Positions 13,181 to 15,244 of a stretch of DNA of 15,244 bases are shown one piece after another; the first letter of the stretch is position 1; each line of letters begins with the position of its first letter. The position numbers and the translations under genes are program-made. Under the pieces are notes generated by a model. The model did not search any database. It worked only from the letters and a program-made list of their open reading frames with translations, and was not told the DNA's origin. The stretch comes from Rhodobiaceae bacterium. Lineage in GTDB: Bacteria; Pseudomonadota; Alphaproteobacteria; RS24. The stretch is taken from assembly GCA_002683515.1 (NCBI GenBank), contig NYTN01000045.1, forward strand, positions 1-15,244. The letters run 5' to 3'.

Positions 13181-15244
13181 CTAGTCTGAACGCAATACGG
13201 GTGAGGCTTTTACACCCAGACTTCGCCATGTTCCCAAGAGGCCGAGAAACATCGATATCCCAGTGGCACAGATTATTGTCAGAGCCAATGTACCCGGCAA
13301 CATTACCCAATCAATGCCCAGTACAAATTTTACAATGGCCCAGGCCGCGAATGTGCCGATAAATGCTGCAATCAAAGAGGCACCTAACCCAGTAAGTCCG
13401 TATTCAATCAGATAAACATATAAAATCCTGCGCCTCTCCGCACCCAGCACCTTCATCATAACTGCATCATAAACACGTTTACGATGCCCACCTGCAATTG
13501 CTCCGGACAGTACAAGAATACCTGTAATGATTGATAGCGCACTCATCACGCGAACTGCCAAACCAAAATCATCAAGAATATCCTTTATGGTTTCCAGCGA
13601 CTCTTTAATGCGGATAACGGTAATATTAGGGTATTCATTTATCAGAGCACGTCTAAGTGCTGCTTCTCCACCTTTTCGAATTACCTTGGTCTTATTTTCA
13701 GACTCAACATCGTTTAATGAAATTGTCATAAGATGCGCATGCGGTGCAGATGCCAGAGGTTGAGGTGAGAACAGAAAGACAAAATTAATGCCCATCGACT
13801 CCCAGTTAACTTTCCGCATATTTGAGATTTCTGCTGTAAAAGGCCGTCCAAGCACATTCATAGTGACGGTATCACCAAGCTCAAGCCCAAGACCTTCAGC
13901 TATCTCATAATCCATTGATAATAAAGGCGGGCCAATATAATCTGCTGGCCACCATTCACCCTCAGTCAACTCAACACCTTCGGGTTTCCCCGCAGCATAT
14001 GTAAGCCCACGATCGCCGCGCAGCACCCATTCAGCTTCCGGTGCAGGCGTGACATCCCTTGAAGGCACGCCATTCACATGTGTCAACTTACCGCGCAACA
14101 TGGGGCTAGTATTTAGCCCTCTAAAACCATCGGAAGCTTTCGCAAGACCTTTTACGCCCTCTAATTGTTGCGTTTGAACATCCAGCAAAAAGAAGGACGG
14201 CGCCAAATCAGGAATATCGCCATCTATCTCGGCTTTAAGATTTCCATCAACCAAAGAGATGACTGACAACAATGTCACCGCCAGCCCGATAGACAACATA
14301 ACAGCTTGTGTCGGTGCATCGGGACGGTGAATATTTTTTAAAGCAATTCGAAACTCCGGGCTTGGAAGTTTCCGTCGACGCCCGGCAAAACGAGCGAGGC
14401 TAGAAATAATGCCTGCTGCAAATCTGAGAATAAGATAACTGGCTGTCACGCCAGTAAGAAACCACAATGTAATCTCAATATATCGAACCACTAAAAATGA
14501 AATTAAAACGAGACCAAGCAAGCACAATGCATAAAGACCCATAACCCAAAATGGCAGAGATGTTTTTTCCGTTACAAGGCTATCGCGAAACAAGCTAGCC
14601 ACCGGAATAGTCTGAGCCCGCGCCAAGGGTTTTAGTGCAAATCCGATAGCCGTGAGCAGGCCAAATCCTGTGGCAGCCGCCAAAGGCGCAGGAAACACCC
14701 GCATATCTAGGTCAAAGGGAAGAAGCGATGCCAAAAGTCCATTCGCCAATAAAGGTGTCAACGCACCCAAGGCAAGACCAAGAAAAATGCCTAACAAAGC
14801 CATCAAGAAAATTTGCAGCATATAAAACAAAAATACCAAAGCTCCCGTCGCGCCGAGTGACTTGATTATAGCAATGGTATTGCGGCGATGATCTAAATAG
14901 GCCCGTACAGCATTACCGACACCAATCCCTCCAACAACCAGAGCTGTTAGACCAACCAGTGTTAGGAATATTGCCATGCGTTCAATACTACGACGCAAAG
15001 ATGGCGATGCGTCTGTGCGTTCCTTAATTTGCCAGCCAGCATCAGGAAAGGCTTCGTTCATTTCAACTTTGGCAACTTTGAGATCGCTCTCTGATAAAGG
15101 TATTATTGAACGCAGACGATAATTGTTTTCTACAAAACTGCCCGGCTGGTAAAGCCCTGAATGACGCGCGCCCGCCTTACTCAGGAGCACCCGCGGACCA
15201 ATAGAAAAACCACCGGATAATCTGTCTGGTTCGGAGAGAATAAC
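13181..15244 (-). CDS. FtsX/MacB-type ABC transporter permease (YbbP-like), N-terminus outside window
   Basis: The frame is open to the window edge. The 18 codons before an internal GTG at 15190 read ...SEPDRLSGGFSIGPRVLL and match the family pattern of a conserved periplasmic segment, so 15190 is not the start. About 687 residues are seen; YbbP-like permeases have roughly 830-850, so 150 or so residues are missing. Visible parts: a periplasmic end, a first FtsX domain with three membrane segments starting IFLTLVGLTALVVGGIGVGN and the marker RRNTIAIIKSLGA, then three more segments, a large periplasmic domain of about 230 residues, and a second FtsX domain (GGHRKRVYDAVMMKVLGAERRRIL) with the last three segments. 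YbbP partners the ATPase YbbA, which would be expected just upstream, outside the window. Substrate is unknown; lipid or lipoprotein handling is typical of relatives. Confidence 0.9.
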   Translation of the reverse strand, partial: VILSEPDRLSGGFSIGPRVLLSKAGARHSGLYQPGSFVENNYRLRSIIPLSESDLKVAKVEMNEAFPDAGWQIKERTDASPSLRRSIERMAIFLTLVGLTALVVGGIGVGNAVRAYLDHRRNTIAIIKSLGATGALVFLFYMLQIFLMALLGIFLGLALGALTPLLANGLLASLLPFDLDMRVFPAPLAAATGFGLLTAIGFALKPLARAQTIPVASLFRDSLVTEKTSLPFWVMGLYALCLLGLVLISFLVVRYIEITLWFLTGVTASYLILRFAAGIISSLARFAGRRRKLPSPEFRIALKNIHRPDAPTQAVMLSIGLAVTLLSVISLVDGNLKAEIDGDIPDLAPSFFLLDVQTQQLEGVKGLAKASDGFRGLNTSPMLRGKLTHVNGVPSRDVTPAPEAEWVLRGDRGLTYAAGKPEGVELTEGEWWPADYIGPPLLSMDYEIAEGLGLELGDTVTMNVLGRPFTAEISNMRKVNWESMGINFVFLFSPQPLASAPHAHLMTISLNDVESENKTKVIRKGGEAALRRALINEYPNITVIRIKESLETIKDILDDFGLAVRVMSALSIITGILVLSGAIAGGHRKRVYDAVMMKVLGAERRRILYVYLIEYGLTGLGASLIAAFIGTFAAWAIVKFVLGIDWVMLPGTLALTIICATGISMFLGLLGTWRSLGVKASPVLRSD

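Noticed and set aside
15188..15190. GTG at 15190 as the start of the permease
   Set aside because: The frame stays open upstream to the window edge and the upstream residues match the conserved segment of the family, so the gene is partial.

Overview
The window is a chromosomal housekeeping segment from an alphaproteobacterium. The evidence is the block ffh-rpsP-(rimM), the overlapping block dapF-mtaB-ftsY, a System I cytochrome c maturation operon (ccmABCDG) beside aconitase, a DUF2794-type protein (a family I know only from Alphaproteobacteria), and a Bax-inhibitor-1 gene next to a YbbP-like permease. Base composition looks moderate, which suggests a lower-GC lineage than Rhizobium or Caulobacter. 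I cannot place it to genus. I see no mobile element, prophage, CRISPR array, tRNA or rRNA.

Layout. Minus strand, 1-2085: ffh, rpsP and the first codons of what is probably rimM, so SRP protein and ribosome genes lie together. Positions 2086-2408 form the only gene-free stretch above 300 bases. It separates divergent ffh and dapF and holds a candidate ffh promoter, a chain of four adjacent stem-loops in the presumed ffh leader, and a perfect 12-bp palindrome. Plus strand, 2409-5561: dapF, mtaB and ftsY, with a 4-base dapF/mtaB overlap and a 9-codon mini-ORF bridging mtaB to ftsY. Minus strand, 5568-8959: ccmA, ccmB, ccmC, ccmD, ccmG and a NUDIX hydrolase, reading leftwards and converging on ftsY. 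Positions 8960-9100 form a divergent control region. Plus strand, 9101-12336: acnA and a DUF2794 gene. Minus strand, 12367-15244: Bax inhibitor-1 family protein and a large FtsX/MacB-type permease cut by the window edge. The converging DUF2794 and BI-1 genes appear to share a bidirectional terminator that lies inside the DUF2794 reading frame.

How the genes relate. Both SRP GTPases (Ffh and its receptor FtsY) lie within 5 kb, separated by lysine/peptidoglycan (dapF) and tRNA-modification (mtaB) genes. The ccm genes form heme-handling and thiol-reducing machinery for periplasmic cytochromes c. AcnA is a TCA-cycle Fe-S enzyme.

I found no convincing new multi-gene system. The points worth a second look are local: the structured ffh leader, an Asp-to-Glu change in the Ffh G4 motif, a strongly basic N-terminal extension on aconitase, repeat-encoded tails on S16 and Ffh, the mini-ORF before ftsY, and the terminator embedded in a coding sequence.
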